A stretch of DNA of 64,000 nucleotides, taken from positions 10,070 through 74,069 of the forward strand of contig JAEZRM010000061.1 of NCBI GenBank assembly GCA_023412805.1. Direction: 5' to 3'. The notes under the pieces were generated by a model that worked only from the letters and a program-made list of their open reading frames with translations, was not told where the DNA came from and did no database searches. The translations under genes and the position numbers were made by a program. This stretch comes from Pseudomonadota bacterium (GTDB lineage Bacteria; Pseudomonadota; Alphaproteobacteria; Rhizobiales; Hyphomicrobiaceae). Below, one piece after another: positions 25,701-33,268 of this stretch (position 1 is its first letter; each line of letters opens with the position of its first letter).

Positions 25701-27989
25701 TGTCTCGCCCTCGCCGACCTGCCCACTCGCAAAGAGCGGCTTGATGCCGACGCGTGCCGCACGCGTGTCGACGGGAAGCCGGACGCTACGCTCGATCGTG
25801 CGCCCGCTCTCTTCGCGCAGGCGAACCATGATCTCGGCTTCGAGGGGTTTTGCGGTCTTCGGGATCGCGGGCAGGCGCACACCAATGAGGCCACGGCCAT
25901 CGGCGCCAGTCTGCGGGAGATTTTCGAGGGGCTGGCGCACGGGCATGACCTGCTCACCGGCGAGGCCGAACTTGTAGCCGGCGAGGCCGGGCAGATCACC
26001 CGTAGCGGGGCGGACGTTGATGTCGCCTTCCATGGCGAGACCCGCGGCGGGCGGGCCGTAGAGATAGCGGCCGTTGACCGCAATCGAGGCCGTTTCCTCG
26101 ATGGCAATGCTCTTCGCCTGGGGTTCCAGCGTCAGCGCAAGGCGCTCCGGCAGGAAGTCCTCGACGAGGAAGGAGGTCTGGGCAAGGGCTTTGCCCTTAT
26201 CGTCGAGGAGGAGGCGGGCGCGCCACGTTCCCGTCATCGCGGTCGGGCGAAGCGCGAGCGTCGCGGCACGCCCGCCAAGCTGTGGTTCATTGAGGGCGAA
26301 GCGGCGATGCTCCACGCCGTCCGGTCGCGTCACGATCAGCGTTGCAGGCGTGTCGGATGCCGCACCGGCGCGGTCACGCAGCAGGGCGACGAGGTACACA
26401 GGTTCGCCGGGACGATAGACGCCACGATCGGCATATACATAGCCGTCGAGCGGACCGGGCTGCTCGCGGCCTTTCACACCGCGATCCGTGAGATCGAAGG
26501 CGGCCGTTGCGAGATCGAGGAAGGCGTAGTCCTTGTTGCCCTCGGCAACGAGAAGGGCAGGCGCAAGGCCGCCCGTGCCGCGCATGAGGCCGGAATCGAA
26601 GCGGACATAGCCGCGTGCGTCGGTCTTCCCTGTGGCGAGCACTTCATTGTTGCGCGCAACGAGGCGGACAGCGATCTCGCCAGCAGGCGTTGCGGCGCCG
26701 AGCGTGCGCACGAACGCATGGAGGCCGTCGTCGCCCGAGAGTGCCGTCAGGCCGAGATCGGAAACGATGAACCACTGCGTCGCCGGCGCCTGGTACTCAT
26801 TGCGCTTGGCATCGGCCGCCGAGGCGATGGCGAGATAGACGCCCGGCGCAAGATCGGGAATGGCCTCGCTGACAGGGATGGCCGTGGTCACATCCTCATT
26901 GAGCCGGCTCGCGATCTCCAGCTCGCCTTGCCACACACGCTGGCCATTGCGATCGCGGATGGTCTCGAGCTCATAGCTCTGCACCTGCTTGAGAAAGCCA
27001 TCGAGCGACGTGGCGCCGGCAAGGGCGCGGTCGCCGATGCGCAGGATCTCGATCTCCGCCTTGCTCGCATTGACCGAGACGAGCGGAATGCCCTGCTGGC
27101 CACGGTTCGGCAGCACATACGCGCGACCGGAAAAGCGTACGGACGGCGCGCGATCGCGCACATAAACGGCAATTTCCGATGGCTTGGGCAGGCTCTCACC
27201 GATTGTCGAGGGGAGACCGGCACGGAGCTGCACTTCATAGCGCTTGCCGTGCTCTAGACCTTCGATGCAGAGCTGCTGACCTTCGACCGTCATGTTCTGC
27301 GGCTCGCGCCCGTCGATCGCGACGAACTTCTGCAGGTCGCCGACGGCAGTCGGCAGGCGCTCCGAGAAGTTGATGCACAGGCGCGGCTCGACGGCGTCGG
27401 ATTCCGACTTGTAGTCGATGACGCGGAAGCCGTGCTCGGCGCGCAGGGCATCGAGCATACCGCTGACCTTGCCGTCGGTCGCGAGGCGGAGGCTCGCCGT
27501 CAGAGCCTCAATCGCCGGGCGCCACATGGAGCGCGCCTTGAGAGCTTCGCCAAGTGCGGCGAGGGCCTCGGCGCGCTGGCGATCGTTGGTCGCCGTCTCG
27601 AGTGCGCGATAGGCGGCACCCGAGGCATTCACGGGAATGGAATAGCGTTCGGCGGGACGCGCCGGGTCGGGTGTCATGCCGAGAAGCGCCTTGGCGAGAC
27701 CTGTCCACGCTGCTGTGTCCTTTGCGTCCGTCACGACCGCCGTCGCGAGATGGCGTGCGGCGACGCGGGCATCGCCGTCGTCCGCGAGAACCTTGAGCCC
27801 GGCTTCACGCTGCTGGCGTGCGGTCTGCTTGCCTGGCTTGAAGGCGCCCTTGAGATAGCTCTCGTAACGTTCGGCGTCCTTGCTGACGACCGGGTGCGAG
27901 AAGAGGGGCTGCGCCTGTTGGGCGATGGCCGGCAGGCTGACGAGAAGCAGGAGGCCGAGCATGAAGGCGATCGGGCGGGTGAAGTACAT
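22725..27989 (-). CDS. Bacterial alpha-2-macroglobulin family protein
   Basis: 1754-residue periplasmic protease-trap protein. Signal peptide: PIAFMLGLLLLVSLPAIAQQ; there is no lipobox cysteine, unlike YfhM of E. coli. Macroglobulin domains follow (PGEPVYLVALLRDRAG is a typical MG-domain edge), then the A2M family region (MPDFNGTVRLMAVAWSAGKL). The thioester site is YGCAEQ with Cys1297, within the alpha-toroid domain (DSSGAFGIWGPGEPDLWLTG) and a C-terminal receptor-like domain. Such proteins trap attacking proteases covalently. The ATG at 27989 was chosen at the signal peptide; the frame is open to 28046. Its usual partner, penicillin-binding protein 1C, is not next to it in this window. Confidence 0.93.
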   Translation of the reverse strand: MYFTRPIAFMLGLLLLVSLPAIAQQAQPLFSHPVVSKDAERYESYLKGAFKPGKQTARQQREAGLKVLADDGDARVAARHLATAVVTDAKDTAAWTGLAKALLGMTPDPARPAERYSIPVNASGAAYRALETATNDRQRAEALAALGEALKARSMWRPAIEALTASLRLATDGKVSGMLDALRAEHGFRVIDYKSESDAVEPRLCINFSERLPTAVGDLQKFVAIDGREPQNMTVEGQQLCIEGLEHGKRYEVQLRAGLPSTIGESLPKPSEIAVYVRDRAPSVRFSGRAYVLPNRGQQGIPLVSVNASKAEIEILRIGDRALAGATSLDGFLKQVQSYELETIRDRNGQRVWQGELEIASRLNEDVTTAIPVSEAIPDLAPGVYLAIASAADAKRNEYQAPATQWFIVSDLGLTALSGDDGLHAFVRTLGAATPAGEIAVRLVARNNEVLATGKTDARGYVRFDSGLMRGTGGLAPALLVAEGNKDYAFLDLATAAFDLTDRGVKGREQPGPLDGYVYADRGVYRPGEPVYLVALLRDRAGAASDTPATLIVTRPDGVEHRRFALNEPQLGGRAATLALRPTAMTGTWRARLLLDDKGKALAQTSFLVEDFLPERLALTLEPQAKSIAIEETASIAVNGRYLYGPPAAGLAMEGDINVRPATGDLPGLAGYKFGLAGEQVMPVRQPLENLPQTGADGRGLIGVRLPAIPKTAKPLEAEIMVRLREESGRTIERSVRLPVDTRAARVGIKPLFASGQVGEGETARFETVLVNAEGAPQSGATLNWEILQLNQRWQWYSRDGQWNYEAVTTTKRIANGTAASDGRAPARIEAPSLDWGRYRIEVTSADPKAPGVASVTFNVGWHASEDAESPEVLDVVLDKPTYKAGETARVRINTRAAGKVRLAVLSSGLLAMQDADIPAGGGEITLPLDAKWMPGAYVTAMFYRAMDEGAKRMPSRAIGVRWLALDTDSETLKLTLNAPAKIKPASTLVVPVKIEGLKAGEAARLTIAAVDMGILNLTRFEAPAPERHFHAQRRLGVEIRDFYGRLIDGMRATRGSLRSGGDGEGGGGMSMRGSPPVEKPLALFSGIVEVKADGTAEAKFDMPDFNGTVRLMAVAWSAGKLGSAGSDVLVRDALALTVTAPRFLSLGDEASIAIDVHNIEGPDAAYQLAAEQENPQGLATSLAQRNPTLAPNQRRAERIAIKPASLGRHVYSVRVNGPDGIEVRRRVALEVMPPANDIRRTHVANLSAKGGRLSLSQDLLTDLIPSSTRIALNVGPSAGMDVPGLLASLDRYPYGCAEQTTSRALPLLYVNDVAKRIGLAEESQLKERVNKAIARVLEMQDSSGAFGIWGPGEPDLWLTGYVTDFLTRAKELGYAVPERQLTQALDRLANFISYAQDFEKGGEARAYALYVLARNGRAPVGELRYYADTRIERFSSALAQAQIGAALAMTGDKPRAEKAFRAALARMGDDSKDESRGDYGSRLRDGAAVLTLVSETKMLVGEAPQLARVIERAKATRTYTSTQEQAWMLLAARALSDAAAGTNLTVNGTPFRGELTRSLAASDLGIGGIVVANRGEAPVAAVVSVTGSALSAEPAASKGFTISRSYHTLDGTTITAENVHMSVKQNDRVVVVLKIDGQHTGGRVLLVDRLPAGFEIENPRLVDSGETKSLGWAQTAGRPTHTEYRDDRFVAAFDYFQGENRSSGVKPSATVAYIVRAVTPGRFVHPAASVEDMYRPDLHARTGAGTLEVTAVQ

Positions 27990-28243
27990 TGGGCGTGATC
28001 CCGGAGCACGAGGAATTGAGGCCGGTCGGCGGCGGTTTTGCCTCAAACGGCGAAACCGAGTTCAGCGCCGGTCGATGACCAATTAATGGCGCTTTGCGTG
28101 CGACGCCAGCGCGGGGCGGAAAGCAGCCGCACCGCAGGATGCGCCCCGGCAACTTTCGGCAAGTTCGAGCAGAGGAAATGCTTTCGGGAGGTGGCTGCCA
28201 CCCGCCCCCTTCAGAGAGCCTCAGGCGCGAACGACGCCGGCGC

Positions 28244-28867
28244 TTATCGCCACATGCGCCCTCTGCGCGAACCGGGTGCCGCGGTTGCCTGCTGATGGGC
28301 CTCGGGCATGACCGGCGTGCTCTCGTCCTGAAGCGTGGGTTCGTGTCCGAGCAGCTCGGCCGCGTCGCGGGCGCGGCGCACGCGCCCTTCGACCTGCGCC
28401 CCGGCATCGACACTCAGTGAATGATGGTGGATGTCGGCCTCGACTTTGGCACCGGCCTCGATCTCGACCTGGACGCCACGGATCGTCCCCATGATGACGC
28501 CGAAGACTTTCACGCTGTCGCCAGCGACGACTCCCTCGACTGTGCCGACATCGCCCACCACCACTTCGGTGCCGCGAACGTCACCTTGGATTCTCCCCTC
28601 GACGCGGATCTTGCCTTTCGAGATGACGTGGACATCTTGGCCGCTGATTGCGAGGTCGGCGCCTATGACGGAGATCGCCTGCCGGTCGTCGACAAGGGCA
28701 GAGGCAGCAGCAATAGGCGGCTTGGGAGGCTCTTGCTCTCGCGATGTGGGTACGGGCTCGGGATTTACAGGCTCCGCTGTGACAGGCACGCGAGTCGTCA
28801 GTGGGGGATCAACGGGCTGCGCCTCGGTCCCGGAATGGGACGCCTCGGCTCCATTATGAATCGGCAT
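28244..28867 (-). CDS. Bactofilin (polymer-forming cytoskeletal protein)
   Basis: 207 residues: a Pro-rich N-terminal tail (about 1-65), a central beta-helix repeat domain (about 70-165; VIGADLAISGQDVHVISKGK, GKIRVEGRIQGDVRGTEVVV, GTVEGVVAGDSVKVFGVIMG) and a charged C-terminal tail. Bactofilins polymerise without nucleotides and organise envelope synthesis, stalks or polar proteins. The start is uncertain: the ATG at 28867 is used here, but an in-frame TTG at 28897 lies 9 bases from a strong GAGGAGG (28907-28913). A 15-codon out-of-frame ORF also uses that site (see the separate entry). No peptidase-M23 partner gene is adjacent. Confidence 0.88.
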   Translation of the reverse strand: MPIHNGAEASHSGTEAQPVDPPLTTRVPVTAEPVNPEPVPTSREQEPPKPPIAAASALVDDRQAISVIGADLAISGQDVHVISKGKIRVEGRIQGDVRGTEVVVGDVGTVEGVVAGDSVKVFGVIMGTIRGVQVEIEAGAKVEADIHHHSLSVDAGAQVEGRVRRARDAAELLGHEPTLQDESTPVMPEAHQQATAAPGSRRGRMWR

Positions 28868-28901
28868 GACAAAATACTTCCCTGGCACAATGAGCAATCA
28901 T
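28854..28901 (-). CDS. Possible 15-residue leader peptide overlapping the bactofilin start
   Basis: ATG at 28901, 5 bases after GAGGAGG (28907-28913), opens a frame reading MIAHCAREVFCHADS and ending in TAA inside the bactofilin N-terminal codons. The spacing is ideal, better than for either in-frame bactofilin start. It may be a translational-coupling leader, or the ribosome-binding site may simply serve the TTG at 28897. There is no independent evidence that the peptide is made. Confidence 0.3.
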   Translation of the reverse strand: MIAHCAREVFCHADS

Positions 28902-28913
28902 TGATGCCTCCTC

Positions 28914-29308
28914 GAAGTGTGATCACGCCGCATGATCAAAAAATATTCGTAAACGTCCCAATTGGCCGAATCAAGACCTGTTCAATTGAGCCTCGGAGAT
29001 GATGTTTCGCCCGATCGAGCGGTATCCGTCGTCGTGTGGGCCGATAGGAATTCATGCCTGCTTCGGGCTCGGGTTGCAGGTCCGGGAGGTTGACACCGGG
29101 CTCGGCTTCGCCCATGAAGGCGCCATCGCAAGCAGGCCCTGGAAACCAGAGCCACCGGTTTGCACGGGTCGCGGCCTCCAAAGGTGCGCGGCGGAGGCAG
29201 ATGCGGTCAACGTCCGTCAGCGAAGGTTCGCTCACGGGCGCGTTTTTGTTTGGAATGCGCAGGTGCGGTCGGCGGGGTGCGGATTGGCCAGCGACAAGGT
29301 GAGTAGCG
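28914..29308. other. Intergenic region, no gene recognised
   Basis: Nearly 400 bases between the divergent bactofilin and GST genes. Short open frames exist on both strands, but none has a convincing ribosome-binding site or recognisable protein. A short AT-rich stretch (about 28935-28955, ATCAAAAAATATTCG) is the best place for a promoter. I see no repeat or structured RNA. Confidence 0.6.
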
Positions 29309-29953
29309 ATGCTGAAGGTCTGGGGACGTAAAACGTCCGTCAATGTCCAGAAGGTCATGTGGGCCGTGGGCGAGCTCGGCCTCGCGCACCAGCGCTTCGA
29401 CTATGGCGGCGAGTTCGGCAAGACGGACACGCCCGAGTATATTCAGCTCAATCCAAATCGCCTCGTGCCGACCATCGACGACCATGGCTTCGTGCTCTGG
29501 GAGTCGAGCGCGATCGTGCGCCATCTGGCGCAGCGCTATGGCCGCGGCACGCTTTCGCCGACCGACGAGCAGACATTCGCCAAGGCCGACCAATGGATGG
29601 ACTGGGCGCTCTCGACGCTCTATCCCGACATCATCTCGACCTGCTTCATTCAGCTCGTGCGCACGACTGCCGGCGACCGCAACGACGAGGCCGTCGAAGT
29701 GGCATCGCAGCGCGTCGGCGAAAAACTCGCGATCCTCAATCGCCAGCTCACGCAGCGCGCCTATATATTGGGTGAGCAGCTCACGATCGCCGATATCGCG
29801 ATCGGCGCGCAGATGTACCGCTACTTCAATCTGCCGATCGAGCGGCCGCCGCTCGCCAACGTCGAGGTCTGGTACAAGCGGCTCACGCAGCGCCCTGCTT
29901 ATCAGGCGCACGTGATGATCGACTTCAAGCCCATGATGGTGCCCGGCGCATGA
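29309..29953 (+). CDS. Glutathione S-transferase family protein
   Basis: 214-residue GST. The N-terminal thioredoxin-like domain (LKVWGRKTSVNVQKVMWAVG) carries Ser10 at the position of the catalytic Ser/Cys in beta/zeta-like bacterial GSTs, plus the conserved LNPNRLVPTIDD and the gamma-glutamyl-binding WESSAIVRHLA. The helical C-terminal domain has the folding motif GEQLTIADIAIG. It lies 59 bp upstream of ffh on the same strand. The substrate is unknown. Unrelated in detail to the GST-like gene inside the glt run. Confidence 0.92.
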   Translation: MLKVWGRKTSVNVQKVMWAVGELGLAHQRFDYGGEFGKTDTPEYIQLNPNRLVPTIDDHGFVLWESSAIVRHLAQRYGRGTLSPTDEQTFAKADQWMDWALSTLYPDIISTCFIQLVRTTAGDRNDEAVEVASQRVGEKLAILNRQLTQRAYILGEQLTIADIAIGAQMYRYFNLPIERPPLANVEVWYKRLTQRPAYQAHVMIDFKPMMVPGA

Positions 29954-30012
29954 TCGCGGGGCACTTGAAGAAGGCCGCGGCGGCGCCTTCCCCGATAGAG
30001 AACTGAGAGGCC

Positions 30013-31596
30013 ATGTTCGAATCTCTGTCCGACCGGCTTTCTGGCGTCCTCGACAGGCTCACCCGGCGTGGTGCGCTGAGCGAGAGCGATGTCAACGAGG
30101 CCATGCGCGAGGTCCGCCGGGCGCTCCTCGAGGCCGATGTGGCGCTCGATGTGGTCCGCTCGTTCACCGACAAGGTGAAGGCCAAGGCCGTCGGCGCCAA
30201 CGTCGTGAAGTCGGTCACGCCCGGCCAGATGGTCGTCAAGATCGTGCACGACGAGCTGGTCGAGATGCTCGGCTCCGACAGCCAGCCGATCGATCTTGCC
30301 GCGACGCCGCCCGTGCCGATCATGCTCGTCGGTCTGCAGGGCTCCGGCAAAACGACGACGTGCGCGAAGATCGCCAAGCGCCTCACGGACCGCGACAAGA
30401 AGAAAGTGCTCATGGCCTCGCTCGATACGCGCAGGCCTGCCGCACAGGAGCAGCTGCGTGTGCTCGGCGAGCAGACGGGCGTCGCGACGCTGCCGATCAT
30501 TACGGGGCAGACGCCGAAGCAGATTGCGGCGCGCGCGATCGAGGCTGGGCGGCTCGGCGGCTACGATGTCGTGCTGCTGGATACCGCTGGCCGCATTCAT
30601 ATCGACGAAGAATTGATGCAGGAATCGGCGGATGTGCGCGACATCGCACAGCCGCACGAGACGCTGCTCGTCGCCGACAGCTTGACGGGCCAGGACGCGG
30701 TCAACCTCGCGAAGAGCTTCAACGAGCGCGTGGGTATCACCGGCATCGTGCTGACGCGCGTCGATGGCGATGGGCGCGGCGGTGCGGCGCTCTCCATGCG
30801 CGCGGTCACGGGCAAACCCATCAAGCTGATCGGTGTCGGCGAGCGCTGGGATGCGCTCGAGGATTTCCATCCGCAGCGTATTGCTGGCCGTATTCTCGGC
30901 ATGGGCGACGTCGTCAGCCTCGTCGAGAAAGCCGCTCAGACGATCGACGCCGAGAAGGCGCAGGCCATCGCGCAGAAAATGCGCAAGGGCGAGTTCGATC
31001 TCGAGGACCTCGGCGAACAACTCAAGCAGATGCAGAAGCTCGGCGGTATGGGCGGGCTCATGGGCATGATGCCCGGCATGGGCAAGATCAAGCAGCAGAT
31101 GGCTTCGTCGAGCTTCGATGACAAGGCGATGAAGCGCCAGGGCGCCATCATCTCGTCCATGACGCCCTACGAGCGTCGTCATCCGAAGGTTCTCGACGGC
31201 AAGCGCAAGCGGCGCATTGCGGCCGGCTCGGGCACGCGCCCGGAGGAAGTGAACCGTCTTCTGAAGATGCACCGCCAGATGGCGGACATGATGAAGATGA
31301 TGGGCAAGAACAAAGGCATGATGCAGCGCATGGCCGGCGCGTTCGGTCTCGGCGGCGGGGCGGTGCCCAATGCGGCCGAGGTCGAGCGCATGCAGGCCGA
31401 GCTTGCGCGCCTCGATCCCAAGGCGCTGGAGCAGTTGCCGAAGGAAGTGCGCGAACAGCTCGCGGGCGGCGGTGCTTCCACGCCGTCGCTGCCGGGACTC
31501 GGCAAGGCCGTGCCGCGCTTGCCTGGCCTGCCGGGTTTGGGCGGTGGTGGACCGCGCTTCACGGGTCTACCGGGCCTCCCTGGAAAGAAGAAGTAG
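30013..31596 (+). CDS. ffh: Signal recognition particle protein Ffh (SRP54)
   Basis: 527-residue SRP GTPase that binds 4.5S RNA and signal sequences for co-translational targeting. N domain 1 to about 90; G domain with P-loop GLQGSGKT (107-114), DTRRPAA (138-144), DTAGR (190-194) and TRVDGDGRGG (about 250-259, where many bacteria have TKLDGDARGG); then the Met-rich M domain (KMHRQMADMMKMMGKNKGMM). It is longer than E. coli Ffh (453) because of a C-terminal tail of repeated LPGL units ending GLPGLPGKKK. It heads the ffh-GNAT-rpsP-rimM block. Confidence 0.98.
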   Translation: MFESLSDRLSGVLDRLTRRGALSESDVNEAMREVRRALLEADVALDVVRSFTDKVKAKAVGANVVKSVTPGQMVVKIVHDELVEMLGSDSQPIDLAATPPVPIMLVGLQGSGKTTTCAKIAKRLTDRDKKKVLMASLDTRRPAAQEQLRVLGEQTGVATLPIITGQTPKQIAARAIEAGRLGGYDVVLLDTAGRIHIDEELMQESADVRDIAQPHETLLVADSLTGQDAVNLAKSFNERVGITGIVLTRVDGDGRGGAALSMRAVTGKPIKLIGVGERWDALEDFHPQRIAGRILGMGDVVSLVEKAAQTIDAEKAQAIAQKMRKGEFDLEDLGEQLKQMQKLGGMGGLMGMMPGMGKIKQQMASSSFDDKAMKRQGAIISSMTPYERRHPKVLDGKRKRRIAAGSGTRPEEVNRLLKMHRQMADMMKMMGKNKGMMQRMAGAFGLGGGAVPNAAEVERMQAELARLDPKALEQLPKEVREQLAGGGASTPSLPGLGKAVPRLPGLPGLGGGGPRFTGLPGLPGKKK

Positions 31597-31598
31597 TC

Positions 31599-32108
31599 AT
31601 GCAGGTGCCCACTCTCGAGACAGAGCGCCTGCGGCTCCGGCCCTGGCGCGGCGAAGATTTGGACGCGTTCGCTGCATTCACGGCGGACCCTGAACTGACG
31701 CGGTTCGTCGGCGGCGTCTTTACGCGCGAGGATACGTGGCGGCGCATTGCAATGCTCGTCGGTCATTGGACGCTGCGCGGCTTTGGCAACTGGGTCATCG
31801 AGGAAAAGGCGAGCGGCGCCTTCGCAGGATACAGCGGGTTGTGGCAGCCGGAAGGATGGCCGGAGCCGGAAATCATGTGGGGACTGACACGCGAGGTGCA
31901 GGGTCGGGGCTACGCAACCGAAGCCGCCGGGCGTGCGCGTGCCTATGCCTACGAGGAACTCGGCTGGCGGACTGCGATCAGCCTCATCGCGCCCGAGAAC
32001 CGGCCATCGCAGCGGGTTGCCGAGCGCTTGGGTGCAAAGCCTGATGGCCGATTCGAATTGCGGGGTGCCGTCGCCGACGTCTGGCGGCATCCGGCGACTG
32101 TGAACTGA
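31599..32108 (+). CDS. GNAT family N-acetyltransferase (RimJ/RimL-like)
   Basis: 169-residue acetyltransferase. It starts with LETERLRLRPWRGEDLDAFA, typical of the RimJ/RimL/SpeG-like GNAT subgroup, and has the acetyl-CoA-binding region REVQGRGYATEAAGRARAYA with Q/R-x-x-G-x-A, followed by ISLIAPENRPSQRVAERLGA. It begins 2 bp after the ffh stop and precedes rpsP by 50 bp, so it sits inside the SRP/ribosomal-protein block. Subgroup members acetylate ribosomal-protein N-termini, which would suit the location, but most are small-molecule or stress acetyltransferases. Confidence 0.9.
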   Translation: MQVPTLETERLRLRPWRGEDLDAFAAFTADPELTRFVGGVFTREDTWRRIAMLVGHWTLRGFGNWVIEEKASGAFAGYSGLWQPEGWPEPEIMWGLTREVQGRGYATEAAGRARAYAYEELGWRTAISLIAPENRPSQRVAERLGAKPDGRFELRGAVADVWRHPATVN

Positions 32109-32158
32109 GCTTGACGTTGCAAACTCTGAAGAACTGAACTCGAAACTGGAGAAGACCC

Positions 32159-32530
32159 ATGTCCGTGAAGATCCGCCTCTCGCGTGGCGGCGCCAAGAAG
32201 CGCCCGTATTACTACATCGTCGTTGCCGAAGCTGCTGCCCCGCGCGACGGCCGCTACATCGAGCAGATCGGTACCCACAACCCGATGCTGCCGAAGGATC
32301 ACGCCGACCGCGTGAAGCTCGACCTCGAGCGCGCGAAGCATTGGCTCTCCGTCGGTGCCCAGCCGACCGACCGTGTCGCCCGCTTTCTCGATGCGGCCGG
32401 CCTCATGAAGCGCACGGCGCGCAATAACCCGGAGAAGGCGAAACCCGGCAAGAAGCGCCTCGAGCGCGAAGCTGCCGCGGCGGAAGCTGCTGCGAAGGCG
32501 GCAGAGAGCAGCGGCGAGACCGCGGCATAA
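32159..32530 (+). CDS. rpsP: 30S ribosomal protein S16
   Basis: 123 residues. The N-terminal KIRLSRGGAKKRPYYYIVVA and the ARDGRYIEQIGTHNPM-type segment (PRDGRYIEQIGTHNPM) are diagnostic. Longer than E. coli S16 (82) because of an Ala/Lys/Glu-rich C-terminal extension (about 85-123) common in Alphaproteobacteria. A binding and assembly protein of the 30S subunit. Followed after 21 bp by rimM. Confidence 0.98.
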   Translation: MSVKIRLSRGGAKKRPYYYIVVAEAAAPRDGRYIEQIGTHNPMLPKDHADRVKLDLERAKHWLSVGAQPTDRVARFLDAAGLMKRTARNNPEKAKPGKKRLEREAAAAEAAAKAAESSGETAA

Positions 32531-32551
32531 AGCCTGCACGGGAGATGGCGC

Positions 32552-33112
32552 ATGGCAGGCGGTGGAGATCGGGACGGGCGCATCTTGCTCGGCCGGATCG
32601 TTGCCGCCCATGGCGTGCGCGGCGAAGTTCTCGTGCGTTCCTACGCGGATGCGCCCGAGGATGTCGGCGCCTATGGCCGGCTTGCGGCGCCAGCACTCGG
32701 GCGGGAGCTGGAGCTTCGCGTGCTGCGCGTGACGGCCAAGGGCGTTATAGCGCGCGTCGCCGGTATCGCTGACCGGAACGCCGCCGAGGCGCTTGCGGGA
32801 ACCGATCTTTACGTCGAGCGCGCACAGCTCCCTGCACCGGCTGAGGACGAATTCTATCACGCGGACCTGATTGGTCTGGCTGCCGTCAGCCCGGACGGCG
32901 TCGAGATCGGCCGCGTGGTCGCCGTACATAACTTTGGTGCCGGCGATTTGATCGAGGTCGCTCTTGCAGCCTCGCGGCGTACCGAGCACATACCGTTCAA
33001 TGATCGCTTCGTGCCGGAGGTCGACATGGCTGCCGGCAGAATCGTGGTCAACTTGCCGGAGACCTCCGACGAGCCTGACGCCTTCGACGGGGAAGAGCCA
33101 CCGCAAGCCTAA
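32552..33112 (+). CDS. rimM: Ribosome maturation factor RimM
   Basis: 186 residues: N-terminal RimM barrel (LLGRIVAAHGVRGEVLVRSY), then the C-terminal PRC-barrel domain (EFYHADLIGLAAVSPDGVEI, FGAGDLIEVALAA, IPFNDRFVPEVDMAAGRIVV). Binds S19 and assists 30S maturation. An acidic tail follows. In most Alphaproteobacteria trmD and rplS come next; here the next gene is an unrelated membrane protein. Confidence 0.97.
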   Translation: MAGGGDRDGRILLGRIVAAHGVRGEVLVRSYADAPEDVGAYGRLAAPALGRELELRVLRVTAKGVIARVAGIADRNAAEALAGTDLYVERAQLPAPAEDEFYHADLIGLAAVSPDGVEIGRVVAVHNFGAGDLIEVALAASRRTEHIPFNDRFVPEVDMAAGRIVVNLPETSDEPDAFDGEEPPQA

Positions 33113-33268
33113 ATCCAGCTTCCCGCCCTAATGTGTCGGCTTGGTTTCTGTGATCCGGAAACCATGAGGCCGCGCGAACCGCAGTCGAACGGAACCAACC
33201 AATTAGGTGGGCGTTAAGTCCGCGGACCTAATATTCCGCCATCTGAACAAGAGTATTGAGCGATTGCC

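Noticed and set aside
24090..27257. 1055-codon open frame on the plus strand
   Set aside because: It lies wholly antisense to the alpha-2-macroglobulin gene, has composition typical of a GC-rich shadow frame (His/Arg/Asp/Ala-rich) and no recognisable domain.
28999..29331. 110-codon open frame upstream of the GST gene
   Set aside because: No good ribosome-binding site, no recognisable protein pattern, and it overlaps the GST start.
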